Of a DNA stretch of 18,376 nt, positions 1-7,543 are shown in pieces. This DNA comes from Planctomycetales bacterium. GTDB taxonomy: Bacteria; Planctomycetota; Planctomycetia; Pirellulales; Thermoguttaceae. Under the pieces are notes generated by a model, which saw nothing but the letters and a program-made list of their open reading frames with translations, did not search any database and was not told the DNA's origin. Every line of letters starts with the position of its first letter. Positions within the stretch are counted from its first letter, which is position 1. The position numbers and the translations under genes were made by a program. The DNA lies in NCBI GenBank assembly GCA_007119795.1, contig SKOZ01000010.1, positions 1-18,376 of the forward strand, written 5' to 3'.

Positions 1-501
1 CGCGCGGACGATGGCCAGATCGTCGGGCGTGCCGAGCTTGATCTTGTAGACCGGCCACCCGGGGAACTCCGCCATCTTGCGGAGCATGACCTCGGTCGTG
101 TCGATGCCGATCGTGTAGTCGGTCGGCGGGCAGGTATCGAGGGAGAGGCCCAGGAGCTTCCAGACCGGCTGGCGGCGGAGCTTGCCCCACAGGTCGTAGG
201 CCGCCATGTCGAGCGCGGCAAGGGGGAACGGCTCGGTGCCGAGTTCGCTGCGGATCGCCTCCCAAAAGGGGATGGGCTCGTCGAGGCGCCACGACTCGAC
301 CAGCGGCCGGACCCGCTCCAAGGCAGCCGCGGCCCCCTGGACCGTGGCGCCGTAGAAGGGGCAGTGGATGGCCTCGCCATACCCCCGGCACCCCTCCTGG
401 GCAAGCTCGACGACCACCGTCTGCTGCACGGTGGTCGACCCCCGGGAGATCGTGAAGGGGTGCCGGCAGGGGAGGTCGAAACGCTTGTAGTTCAGCTTCA
501 C
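1..501 (-). CDS. Dipeptide / N-acyl amino acid epimerase, enolase superfamily (partial)
   Basis: This is the N-terminal 167 codons of an enolase-superfamily epimerase of the L-Ala-D/L-Glu epimerase group; the C-terminal part lies left of the window. Visible are the capping-domain start (MKLNYKRFDLPCRHPFTISR), the DYTIGID segment and, near the edge, YKIKLG, which holds the KxK pair that supplies a catalytic lysine in this group. The metal-binding Asp/Glu residues are outside the window. The start is a GTG whose last two bases belong to the TGA stop of the upstream gene (GTGA overlap), so the two are translationally coupled. Known relatives paired with DUF1611 proteins are called DgcA and racemise N-acetyl-D-glutamate; others act on dipeptides from peptidoglycan. 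The family is clear; the substrate is inferred from the neighbour. Confidence 0.88.
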   Translation of the reverse strand, partial: MKLNYKRFDLPCRHPFTISRGSTTVQQTVVVELAQEGCRGYGEAIHCPFYGATVQGAAAALERVRPLVESWRLDEPIPFWEAIRSELGTEPFPLAALDMAAYDLWGKLRRQPVWKLLGLSLDTCPPTDYTIGIDTTEVMLRKMAEFPGWPVYKIKLGTPDDLAIVRA

Positions 502-1541
502 TTGCCCAGCTCCCGCTTCAGGGTCAGCACGGCGTCGACCAGGGCATCGGGGCCGTGACGGATGACGTCGCAGGCGGGCAGGCCGAACTCCGCGGCGACA
601 CGCTGCCGCTCGGCGTCGACCTCGGCGTCGCCGTAGGCGTGGCCGTTGATGGCGATGCCGATCACGCGGGAGGGGTGGATCAGATTGGCTGCCGCTTCGC
701 AGAAGTCCTTGACTGCGGCGAGCGGCGGCAGGGGGAAGCCCTCCATGCCCTGGACCGTCGTCCGGCCCATCTCGTAGCCGAGGATGATGCCATCGGGCAT
801 GACGCCGTGGAGCAGGCCCAGAGTCACACCCGAGTAACGGGGGTGGTTCAGGCTCCCCTGCCCCTCGACGACGATTACTTCGTGATGCTGGTTGTCCAGG
901 ACGAGCTTCTCGGCGGCGCCGCTGACGAAGTCGGCGATGACGCGGTCGATGGCGATGCCGCCGCCGGCAACAAGCATTCCCGTCTGCCCCGTGGCCACGA
1001 AGGCGGCGTCGACCCCCCGCCGCCGCAGCCCCTCGGCGACCTCGACGCTGGTGACCATCTTGCCGCAGCTACAGTCGTTGGCCATGGTGTGGATCCGCAG
1101 GCACTCGGCCCGGAGGCCGCGGCCCTGGGCGACCTCGAAGAATTCGCTGCGGCGGAGGTCGACCAGGCGTACGCCGCGGCGCCGGGCCGCGGCGGAGAAC
1201 TCGGCGTCGTCGGCCAGGAAATCGTGCAGCCCGGAGACGATGTCGAGGCCGCGGTCGATCGCCTCGAAGATGATCGCCCGCCAGGGGGCCGGAATCTTCC
1301 CTCCCGGTGGGGCGATGCCGATCAACAGGGCGTTGGCCCCTTCGGCTTCGGCCACGGCGCCCACCACCGGGATCGCTCCACCGGTGCCGAAGAGTTGCCC
1401 GCATGTCGTGCCGGCCTGGGAGCGGTCGAGGACGGCGACCACCTCTTCGGGCCGGTAGCGGAGTACGCAGACCGCCGTCTTCGCCGTGTGGGGATCGTGG
1501 TAGCCATCGGTAAGAATCAGCAGCCTGCGCGGTTGGCTCAT
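498..1541 (-). CDS. DUF1611 protein, DgcN-like (D-glutamate N-acetyltransferase family)
   Basis: This is a 347-residue DUF1611 protein of usual length. The N-terminal domain begins near LLILTDGYHDPHTAKTA. The C-terminal domain starts with a P-loop-like turn (NDCSCGKMVTS, lysine about residue 161), then FVATGQTGMLVAGGG and a VVEGQGSLNHP segment, all typical of the family. The open frame extends upstream to 1673, but that part is Gly/Pro/Arg-rich and covers a hairpin, so ATG at 1541 (MSQPRRLL) is the likely start; no strong ribosome site precedes it. The family was long annotated as NAD-dependent epimerase; a characterised member, DgcN, acetylates D-glutamate ahead of racemisation by DgcA. The four-base overlap with an epimerase gene matches that pair. 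Function here is inferred from family and context. Confidence 0.85.
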   Translation of the reverse strand: MSQPRRLLILTDGYHDPHTAKTAVCVLRYRPEEVVAVLDRSQAGTTCGQLFGTGGAIPVVGAVAEAEGANALLIGIAPPGGKIPAPWRAIIFEAIDRGLDIVSGLHDFLADDAEFSAAARRRGVRLVDLRRSEFFEVAQGRGLRAECLRIHTMANDCSCGKMVTSVEVAEGLRRRGVDAAFVATGQTGMLVAGGGIAIDRVIADFVSGAAEKLVLDNQHHEVIVVEGQGSLNHPRYSGVTLGLLHGVMPDGIILGYEMGRTTVQGMEGFPLPPLAAVKDFCEAAANLIHPSRVIGIAINGHAYGDAEVDAERQRVAAEFGLPACDVIRHGPDALVDAVLTLKRELGK

Positions 1542-1626
1542 GGGGACATCCAAAGCTTCGTTACTCTCCACGCTCCGGCCGGGTGACGGGTGCCCGCCCG
1601 TGCCGCCCGCGACGGCGATCCTCCTT

Positions 1627-1658
1627 CCGGGTAGCGACGGCGAGCCGTCGATATCCGG
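1627..1658. repeat. REP-like interrupted hairpin
   Basis: CGACGGC (1635-1641) and GCCGTCG (1644-1650) form a perfect 7-bp stem with a two-base loop. Outer CCGG arms at 1627-1630 and 1655-1658 can pair across a symmetric 4x4 internal loop. It lies upstream of the dgcN-like gene inside an open frame extension, which argues against that extension being translated. Whether it is a dispersed genomic repeat cannot be seen from one copy. Confidence 0.5.
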
Positions 1659-2094
1659 CCCGGTGCCCCCCATGATAGGCCCTCGTGCGGGCCGCCGCCA
1701 AGGGGTGAGCGCCGGGGCTGCGGGTTGTTCAGGAGTGCGAGGTCCGGTAGGATGGCACGTAGCGGTTCTCTACCATGTTCGTGTTGTCGATGCTCCACAT
1801 TTGGTGAGCCGATACGTTGCCCGTTGGGCGCCGAAAATCGACCGCTCGCGGCGGCGTGTACAGCCGTTCTGCCCGTTTCGCCGGTGGGCGACTCGGCAGC
1901 GGATCACACGCCCCGGGAGCTCTGGTGCCCCCTTTGCATGACGGGCTCTCAAATCCGCATCGCCACGGCATTACGGTGGAGGACCGTTTTTCTTTGTGCC
2001 CGCGGCGCGGCCATGGAGACGACCGCGAAGAATCTCCGCGGCCCCTCGGCGGGATGGTGCGATGGGGGTGCTCGGCGACCTCGTCGCCAGCGGT

Positions 2095-2138
2095 CGTCGG
2101 CCTCCCGCCGCTGCCCGTATAATGGATTTACTTCCATT
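2095..2138 (+). promoter_or_regulatory. Promoter of larE with dyad at the start site
   Basis: A perfect TATAAT (-10) lies at 2118-2123; the -35 region about 17 bases upstream is poor. Directly downstream, AATGGA (2121-2126) and TCCATT (2133-2138) form a perfect inverted repeat around a six-base loop, overlapping the -10 edge and the expected start site near 2130. It could be an operator or a small 5' hairpin. The resulting leader is only about 43 bases to the ATG at 2174. Confidence 0.55.
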
Positions 2139-2173
2139 CCACCGTGAACCGACCGCTCCGGAGTCTTGATGCC

Positions 2174-3055
2174 ATGCCGCCCCTCCCCGACGAACTGGCC
2201 GCCAAACGCGAGGCCCTGATGGAGACGCTTCGAAGTTACGGGACTTGTGCGGTGGCCTTCTCGGGCGGCCTGGACAGTACGGTCCTGGCCAAGGCGGCCC
2301 AGTTGGCTTTGGGGGAGCGGGCCGTGGCCGTCACCGGCGTCAGTGCCAGCCTGGCGGCGGGCGAGCTCGACGAATCGCAGGAGCTTGCCCGTCAGATCGG
2401 CATCCGCCACGAGGTGCTCCGCACCGACGAGCTGACGAACCCCGACTACCAGAAGAACGACGCCAACCGCTGCTACCACTGCAAGACGGAGCTCTTCGTC
2501 AAGGTGGAGAAGCTGGCCCAGCGGCTGGGGGTGGCGGTGGTGGCCGACGGCTCGAATGCCGACGACCGCGGCGAGCATCGCCCCGGGATGCGCGCCGCCC
2601 GGGAGCAGCAGGTGAAGAGTCCCCTGGCCGAATGCGGGCTGACCAAGGCCGAGATCCGCGCGCTCGCCGCGCACTGGGAGCTGCCCACGGCCGACAAGCC
2701 GGCCACTCCCTGCCTCTCCAGCCGCATCGCCTACGGCGAGCAGGTGACCCCCGAGCGGCTGGCCATGGTCGACCGCGGGGAGCGTTTGCTCCGCGCCCAG
2801 GGGTTCCAGCCGCTGCGGGTCCGCTACCACCGCGGCGACGTGGCCCGCATCGAGGTCGACGCCGCGGAGCTCCCCCGCTTCCTCGACGACGATTTCCGCC
2901 GCGAGATCGTCGCCGCCCTGAAGGAGGCGGGCTTCAAGTACGTGGCCATCGATCTGGAGGGCTTCCGCAGCGGCAGCCTCAATGCCGTCCTCTCCCGCGA
3001 CATGCTCCAGATCGATCTCCCTGAGGCGGCGGGATCTGCGGGCACTGGCCAATGA
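2174..3055 (+). CDS. larE: ATP-dependent sacrificial sulfur transferase LarE
   Basis: LarE adenylates the dicarboxylated nicotinic acid precursor and donates sulfur from its own cysteine, producing the nickel-pincer cofactor used by LarA-type racemases. The PP-loop FSGGLDS (residues 29-35) binds ATP. NRCYHCK (Cys100, Cys103) follows. TPCLSSRIAYG places Cys180 at the position of the sacrificial cysteine known in Lactiplantibacillus LarE (Cys176). Total length of 293 residues is normal. GTG at 2144 gives a 10-residue extension, but it would sit about 14 bases after the predicted transcript start; ATG 2174 has GGAG ten bases upstream and better matches the family N-terminus, so I chose it. The next gene overlaps by ATGA. 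No larB, larC or larA lies in the window. Related PP-loop proteins exist, but the conserved cysteine supports LarE. Confidence 0.9.
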   Translation: MPPLPDELAAKREALMETLRSYGTCAVAFSGGLDSTVLAKAAQLALGERAVAVTGVSASLAAGELDESQELARQIGIRHEVLRTDELTNPDYQKNDANRCYHCKTELFVKVEKLAQRLGVAVVADGSNADDRGEHRPGMRAAREQQVKSPLAECGLTKAEIRALAAHWELPTADKPATPCLSSRIAYGEQVTPERLAMVDRGERLLRAQGFQPLRVRYHRGDVARIEVDAAELPRFLDDDFRREIVAALKEAGFKYVAIDLEGFRSGSLNAVLSRDMLQIDLPEAAGSAGTGQ

Positions 3056-4470
3056 ACTGGCTCTTCGAGAATGGCCTGGCGCCGCCGAGTCGCCCGGCAA
3101 GCCGAGTGGCCCTGGGATATGCCCGCCGACGGCTGACCCTCGCCCTCCTCCTGGCCTGCCTGGCCGTGGCGCTCGCCGGCGCGGCGCGGGGCCAGGAGGA
3201 CGCTGTGCCGAACGAGGCCTCGCTCGACCGGCCGGCTGCGCTCTTTGCGGCCTACGGTCTGGGGCCCGACGCCCTGGCGGCGCTCGACGCGCCCGGTCCG
3301 ATCGAGGCGGATCCCGCCGCGCGCGAGACGCTGCTGCGGGTGCTGGTCCGCGCCGCGGCACTGCCCCCGGAGGAATGGGAAGGCTGGAGCCCCGCCACGC
3401 TGGACGTGTCCGCCCTGGAAGAAGGCGATCTGTTGGAAGCCTTTCGCCTGTCAGGCCGCTGCCGACGGATCGAGCGGATCGAGCTGGACGCCGAGACGGC
3501 GATCCGCTTCGAGCTGCCGGCCGTCTATCGCGGAGAGTTCGAACTGGACGCGTCCGGTGCGGTCGCCGAGGTCTATACGGCGCGCGTCCCCGCAGCGTGG
3601 CAGCAGGGGGGCGCCCTGGACGAAGCGGCCGCAGCGATCGGCCTCTTGCTGCAGCACGGCGAGGACGGGCCGCCGGTGCTGGCCGCTCCGCGGATTGCCT
3701 GGTTTCCGGAGACCCTCTTGGGGCAGTTGGGTGTCGACGTAGGGCTCCTCGACGAGCTGACCGATCAACGACCGCTCCGCTTGGGGGAGCGGGAGAGTTT
3801 CTACCAGGTGCTTGCCGCGATGGAGCGGACGACGGCGGAGGAGCTGGTGCGCCGGGCCGAGGAGGAATTGGCCCGCCGCGGCCAGGACCACTTCTCCGTG
3901 GTGCCGCTTTTTTTGGAACCGGAGTCGGTGCGGGGTGGACTGGTCCTGCTCGAAGGGACGGTGCGGCGGGCCGTCGCGGTGCGGATCGGCGATGCGGAGA
4001 TCGTCGAGCGCTTCGGGTTCGACCACTATTGGGAACTCTCCCTGTATACGGCCGATTCGGGGGGCAATCCGCTGACCGTGTGCGTCCGCAGCCTGCCCCC
4101 GGGAATGCCCCCCGGCGACGGCCCGCACTACGCCGAGCCGGTGCGGGTAGCAGCCTTCTTCCTGAAGACCTGGGCCTTCCGCAGCGGGCGCACGGGCGAG
4201 CCGGAACACGCGCCCCAGGGGGAGATCGCGCTGCAGGTGGCGCCGCTCTTGATCGGCCGCGAGCCGCAATGGATGCCGCCGTCGCCGATGCCGGGGCAGG
4301 AGTGGATGAGCGGCCTCGTCGCCGGCGTGCTCCTGCTGGTGCTCGCGGGGATCTGGCTGGCCGTTTGGGGAATGCCGATGCGCCGAAGCCGCCCTACCGA
4401 TTCAGGCCGCGCTCGGCGATCAGGGCGTCGAGTTCCTCCCGAAGGCGGGGGAGGATGGCCTCGTAGCTGA
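3052..4470 (+). CDS. Hypothetical exported protein with C-terminal membrane anchor
   Basis: This 472-residue protein is not a family I recognise. The N-terminus has an Arg-rich stretch ([20 protein letters not shown], about residues 23-42) followed by an Ala-rich cleavage-like site near GAARGQ: a signal peptide. The body (about 50-415) is acidic, with an [16 protein letters not shown] helix near 265. A single hydrophobic segment lies at about 420-441 ([20 protein letters not shown]), followed by a basic Arg/Pro/Gly-rich tail. It is therefore probably held in the membrane by its C-terminus with most of the chain outside the cytoplasm. The start ATG overlaps the larE stop (ATGA), implying coupled translation. 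The last 77 bases overlap the 3' end of convergent ispG; the tail is the least protein-like part. Function unknown; nothing in it suggests nickel-cofactor work. Confidence 0.75.
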   Translation: MNWLFENGLAPPSRPASRVALGYARRRLTLALLLACLAVALAGAARGQEDAVPNEASLDRPAALFAAYGLGPDALAALDAPGPIEADPAARETLLRVLVRAAALPPEEWEGWSPATLDVSALEEGDLLEAFRLSGRCRRIERIELDAETAIRFELPAVYRGEFELDASGAVAEVYTARVPAAWQQGGALDEAAAAIGLLLQHGEDGPPVLAAPRIAWFPETLLGQLGVDVGLLDELTDQRPLRLGERESFYQVLAAMERTTAEELVRRAEEELARRGQDHFSVVPLFLEPESVRGGLVLLEGTVRRAVAVRIGDAEIVERFGFDHYWELSLYTADSGGNPLTVCVRSLPPGMPPGDGPHYAEPVRVAAFFLKTWAFRSGRTGEPEHAPQGEIALQVAPLLIGREPQWMPPSPMPGQEWMSGLVAGVLLLVLAGIWLAVWGMPMRRSRPTDSGRARRSGRRVPPEGGGGWPRS

Positions 4471-5569
4471 AGGCACCGAGCGGCCTGCCCCCCCGCTTGA
4501 GGTTCACGTAGTTCGGGCCGCACCAGAGACCCAGGTCGGCATCGTCCGTCTCGCCGGGCCCGTTCACGCGGCAGCCCATCACGGCGATGGTGATCGGCAG
4601 GTCGGCGGCGAAGCCGGTGAGCTCCCGGACCCGTGCCGCCAGCTCGACGAAGGCCTCGTTCTCCACCCGCGAGCAGCTCGGGCAACTGACGATATTGAGC
4701 CCCCGGCCGGGAAAGGCGTCGGCCGGGAGGAAGTCGCCGGCGGCTACCGCGGCCAGGATCTCCCGGGCGGCGCGGACCTCGTCGACCTTGCGATCGTTGG
4801 GGACGGTCAGGGAGACGCGGATCGTATCGCCGATACCCCGCCAAAGGAGCTGCTCGAAGGCCAGCCGCGTCTTGAGTACGCCTTCGGGCGGCATGCCCGC
4901 CTCCGTCACGCCCAGGTGCAGCGGCACGTCGGGACGCTCGGCGGCGAAGCGGCGGTTGGCCTCGACGACCTTCTTCGGGTCCGAGTCCTTGAGCGAAACG
5001 CAGTAGCGGGTGAACCCCAGACGGTCGAGCCACTCGCAGTGCTCCAGGGCGCTCTCGAGCATGGGGGCGATCGAGTCGTCGCCAGGGTGTTTCCCCCGCT
5101 TCGCGGGATCCACCGAGCCGCAGTTCACCCCCACGCGGACCGCGCAGTCGTGCGCCGCGGCCACGTCGGCGAGCAGCTCGACCTTCTCGCGCCAGGGGCG
5201 GTTTCGCTCGTGGTGGTAGAGGTGCCCGGGATTGTAGCGGATCTTGTCCACCCAGGGGGCCACATCGTGGACCAGCCGGTAGTTTTCCTGCAGGTCCACC
5301 GAGAGATTGGCCGCCACCGTCTCCCGCGTCCTGCGACGGATCTCGGCGAGGGCCTCGGCGTCTTTGCGGCTGTCCACGGCGATCCGCACGATGCCGGCCC
5401 CCGCCCGCACAAGGTCTTCCGTCTGGGCGCTCGTGGCTCCGACGTCCGTGGTCTTTGTAGCACACATGCTCTGGACCACGATCGGATGTCCGCCGCCGAA
5501 GACGACCGAACCGACGCGGACGGCCCGCGTCGGATTCCGCTGGATGCGAGGGGGGCTATCGGCGGGCAT
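4394..5569 (-). CDS. ispG: (E)-4-hydroxy-3-methylbut-2-enyl-diphosphate synthase
   Basis: IspG (GcpE) is the [4Fe-4S] enzyme of the MEP pathway that reductively opens methylerythritol cyclodiphosphate to HMBPP, feeding isoprenoid synthesis in the cytoplasm. The 391-residue frame has the family hallmarks: the TIM-barrel beginning with [13 protein letters not shown] and [16 protein letters not shown]; and the cluster ligands CPSC (Cys296, Cys299) and GCRVNGPGE (Cys333, Glu340), matching E. coli Cys270/273/305 and Glu312. It is the compact two-domain form without the extra central domain seen in plants and some bacteria. ATG 5569 ([12 protein letters not shown]) is chosen because the upstream frame is Arg/Pro-rich and unlike the family. 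It ends inside the 3' end of the convergent exported-protein gene. Confidence 0.95.
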   Translation of the reverse strand: MPADSPPRIQRNPTRAVRVGSVVFGGGHPIVVQSMCATKTTDVGATSAQTEDLVRAGAGIVRIAVDSRKDAEALAEIRRRTRETVAANLSVDLQENYRLVHDVAPWVDKIRYNPGHLYHHERNRPWREKVELLADVAAAHDCAVRVGVNCGSVDPAKRGKHPGDDSIAPMLESALEHCEWLDRLGFTRYCVSLKDSDPKKVVEANRRFAAERPDVPLHLGVTEAGMPPEGVLKTRLAFEQLLWRGIGDTIRVSLTVPNDRKVDEVRAAREILAAVAAGDFLPADAFPGRGLNIVSCPSCSRVENEAFVELAARVRELTGFAADLPITIAVMGCRVNGPGETDDADLGLWCGPNYVNLKRGGRPLGAFSYEAILPRLREELDALIAERGLNR

Positions 5570-5971
5570 GTGGCAGTCTGATGAGAGTGAAGGCAGGGGG
5601 CTCGCTGCTCGACGGCCACCGGCACGAAAAGACCGTCTTACAGGGGACGCCCAGCTCCGGCGATTCGGCGGCAACGTCATCTCGGCAGGCGTCGAGCACG
5701 TCCTGCACAGGCAACCGCTGCCTCCCCCCATCTTCCTCCCCCCAGCCACGACCGGCAAGTGGCCCACGGCGCGCAGGCGCTCGCCTCGACGATCGGTTGA
5801 CCGCCGACCGCCATCGCATCCGGGGGTCCGCCGCAACGCCCGAAGGAAGGGGGGGCCTCCAGGCCTTGACGGGATGCTATTGGAGGTGATAGGGGGAGGT
5901 GGCTTGACCTGATGCTCGGCATTGCCGGAAACGAAAATCGCCGTCCCGACCGTAGCAAGTGGAGAGATGTG
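5570..5971. other. Divergent intergenic region, ispG / secretion ATPase
   Basis: This 400-base spacer must carry promoters for both flanking genes, but I find no convincing sigma70-like pair; TTGACC at 5904-5909 lacks a good -10. GGAGGTGAT at 5882-5890 matches an anti-Shine-Dalgarno complement but is about 21 bases from the next ATG (5912), too far to serve it. GGAGAG at 5961-5966 is well placed for ATG 5972. No RNA gene or repeat was recognised. Confidence 0.5.
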
Positions 5972-7210
5972 ATGAGCAACCGTTCCCTGCAGGGCTCCTT
6001 CGGCGAGATCCAGTTCGACGCCGGCGATGCCGAGGATGCCTTCTCGGAGATGGTCCGCTTCGCCCATGACCTGCGGGCCAGCGACCTCTACGTGCTCACC
6101 GACCAGAAGGCGGTGTCCATCGCCATCCGGCACCTGGGGATTCTCAAGCCGGTGACCTTCCTCGATCGCCCGGCGGGGAAGCGGATCATCAACTTCGTCA
6201 AGGCGGCGGCCGGGATGGACGTGGTGCAGACCCAGCACCCCCAGGACGGCCGCCTGGTATATGCGGTCGACGAAGAAGCCGGCGTCGATCTGCGGATCAA
6301 TACCATTCCCTCCCTCTACGGCGAGGACATGACGCTCCGCCTCCTCTCCCGGCAGATGGCGCTGCTGGGGCTGGAGAACCTGGGGCTCAGCCACCGCGAG
6401 CTGGGCAACGTCAAGGGGCTGCTCAACAACCCCGGGGGGCTGCTGCTGGTGACGGGACCCTCCGGTGCCGGCAAGACCACCACCCTCTACGGCTGCCTCA
6501 ACTACTTGAACAACGGCAGCCGTAAGATCAACACCATCGAGGATCCCGTCGAGTACGCCATCGCGGGCATCCGCCAGTCGACCGTCAATCCGCATATCAA
6601 GCTCGACTTCCCCGAGCTGCTGCGGGCGATTCTTCGCCAATCGCCCGACGTCATCATGGTGGGCGAAATCCGCGACCCGGTCACTGCGGAGACCGCCGTC
6701 CGCGCCGCCAATACCGGCCACCTCGTGCTCGCCACCCTCCACGCCCCCGTCGCCGCCGCCGCCATCGACAGTATGCTCGCCCTCGGCGTCCACCCCCATT
6801 TCCTCTCCACCTGCCTGCTGGGCGTCCTCACCCAGCGGCTGGTGCGGACGCTCTGCCTGGAGTGCCGCACTGCCTACGATATTTCCGACTCGCCCCATAC
6901 CTTCGACGACATCCACGACCGTATCGAGCGCGACCAGGGGCAAAACATCTACTCCGCCCCGGGGTGCCCGAGTTGCTTCCACGAGGGCTACACGGGGCGC
7001 ACCGCCGTCTTCGAGATACTCCCGTCGAGCAAGGAGATCCGCCGCCTGGTCGCCGACGGCGCCACCGTCCGCGAGATCCGCGATCAGTCGGTCGCCGAGG
7101 GGATGCTCGACATGCGGCGGGCCGCCCTCCTCAAGGTGGCCGAAGGCATCACCAGCACGGAAGAGATACTCCGCGTCATCCCCACCGAGCACCTCGACCC
7201 CGAAGCATGA
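5972..7210 (+). CDS. GspE/PilB-family secretion ATPase, short form
   Basis: This is a 412-residue AAA-like secretion ATPase of the type II secretion / type IV pilus extension group, acting as a cytoplasmic hexamer that drives pseudopilus or pilus assembly. Seen: the N2 domain beginning [19 protein letters not shown]; Walker [11 protein letters not shown] (residues 162-171); the Asp-box TIEDPVEY; Walker [11 protein letters not shown] (about 226-235); the His-box with ANTGH and LATLHA; and a tetracysteine zinc site, CLEC (295-298) with CPSC (332-335), which favours GspE/PilB over PilT. The N-terminal MshEN/GspE_N domain of typical 550-residue members is absent. GGAGAG five bases before ATG 5972 sets the start; ATG 5912 is an unlikely alternative. 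No other secretion genes are nearby. Its stop overlaps a downstream ATG (ATGA). Confidence 0.9.
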   Translation: MSNRSLQGSFGEIQFDAGDAEDAFSEMVRFAHDLRASDLYVLTDQKAVSIAIRHLGILKPVTFLDRPAGKRIINFVKAAAGMDVVQTQHPQDGRLVYAVDEEAGVDLRINTIPSLYGEDMTLRLLSRQMALLGLENLGLSHRELGNVKGLLNNPGGLLLVTGPSGAGKTTTLYGCLNYLNNGSRKINTIEDPVEYAIAGIRQSTVNPHIKLDFPELLRAILRQSPDVIMVGEIRDPVTAETAVRAANTGHLVLATLHAPVAAAAIDSMLALGVHPHFLSTCLLGVLTQRLVRTLCLECRTAYDISDSPHTFDDIHDRIERDQGQNIYSAPGCPSCFHEGYTGRTAVFEILPSSKEIRRLVADGATVREIRDQSVAEGMLDMRRAALLKVAEGITSTEEILRVIPTEHLDPEA

Positions 7211-7249
7211 AGACCGTTGCGATCGCGGCGGTCCAACTGGACGCCGTTG
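7207..7249 (+). pseudogene. N-terminal fragment of a carbon-nitrogen hydrolase (nitrilase family)
   Basis: An ATG overlapping the secretion ATPase stop opens a frame reading [14 protein letters not shown], the first beta strand of the nitrilase/amidase superfamily. After about 14 codons the frame becomes Ala/Val/Gly-rich text that is the antisense of an oxidoreductase gene, and none of the Glu-Lys-Cys catalytic residues follow. The frame stays open to 7488, so a gene caller may report a 94-residue protein there, but only the start is nitrilase-like. The rest of the gene is missing at the break near 7250. The fragment is short, so the family call is moderate. Confidence 0.5.
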
Positions 7250-7524
7250 AACCGCTCGCCGTAGACGTCGTCGGCCTTGCGGCCGGTGTCGGTGAAGCCC
7301 AGGCCGCCGCTGGAGAGCCCGCCGAGGTGCGTGTCGGGGCTCACCACGATCACCGACCGGCCCAGCCGAGCGGCTTCCACGGCGGCGGTGACCGCCGCGG
7401 AGGTGCCGCCGTAGACGACCACGTCGTAGCTCGGGCCCGCGCCCAGGGCCGGCGCGGCGCAAAAGATGCTCGTGAGAAGAATGAATGATCGGATCGTCGG
7501 CGGTATCCTGGAAAGCAAATGCAA
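7250..7524 (-). pseudogene. N-terminal fragment of an exported FAD-dependent oxidoreductase
   Basis: On the minus strand a TTG at 7524 (alternative TTG at 7518) opens a signal-peptide-like segment ([18 protein letters not shown]). This is followed by [23 protein letters not shown], a Rossmann dinucleotide-binding motif, and [16 protein letters not shown], as in the FAD-oxidoreductase (PF12831-type) proteins common in planctomycetes. Family resemblance stops around TDTGRK (about 7275-7290); beyond that the frame reads into the reverse complement of the nitrilase start and the ATPase. A full-length member has several hundred more residues, so this copy is severed. It starts 19 bases after the GH5 stop, so it was probably the second gene of that operon. 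The exact breakpoint between 7249 and 7290 is uncertain. Confidence 0.65.
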
Positions 7525-7543
7525 CGCGACCGTCTGCCCTCGC

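Larger units (their letters stand above)
1542..2173. other. Intergenic region between the dgcN-like operon and larE
   Basis: This 630-base spacer separates divergent genes and holds no convincing gene. It contains a REP-like hairpin (1627-1658), a second small hairpin with GGCCC/GGGCC arms (1678-1693), a GGGCGGCACGGGC-type motif on the minus strand near 1595-1615, and the larE promoter at the right end. On the minus strand, 1729-1860 encodes a stretch ending YVPSYRTSHS before a stop. Its composition (Asn, Met, Tyr, Thr) is unlike a GC-rich shadow frame and could be a gene remnant, but I recognise no family. Confidence 0.6.

Noticed and set aside
555..1586. Long plus-strand open frame (343 codons) opposite the dgcN-like gene
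   Set aside because: It is the antisense of a clear DUF1611 gene, with Asp/Ala/Gly-rich text and no family motifs; high GC makes such frames common.
1949..3361. Minus-strand 470-codon frame over larE
   Set aside because: Arg/Pro/Ala-rich shadow of larE and the following gene; the sense strand has all LarE motifs.
2982..4466. 494-codon plus frame overlapping the larE end and the exported protein
   Set aside because: Dominated by Gly/Arg/Ala with no domain; the alternative frame has a signal peptide, a membrane anchor and balanced composition.
5882..5912. GGAGGTGAT as the ribosome site of the secretion ATPase
   Set aside because: It lies about 21 bases before ATG 5912 and 81 before ATG 5972; GGAGAG at 5961 is correctly spaced instead.
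5569..7462. Extension of the ispG frame upstream by more than 600 codons
   Set aside because: It is the antisense of the secretion ATPase and low-complexity spacer; IspG similarity starts at the ATG at 5569.
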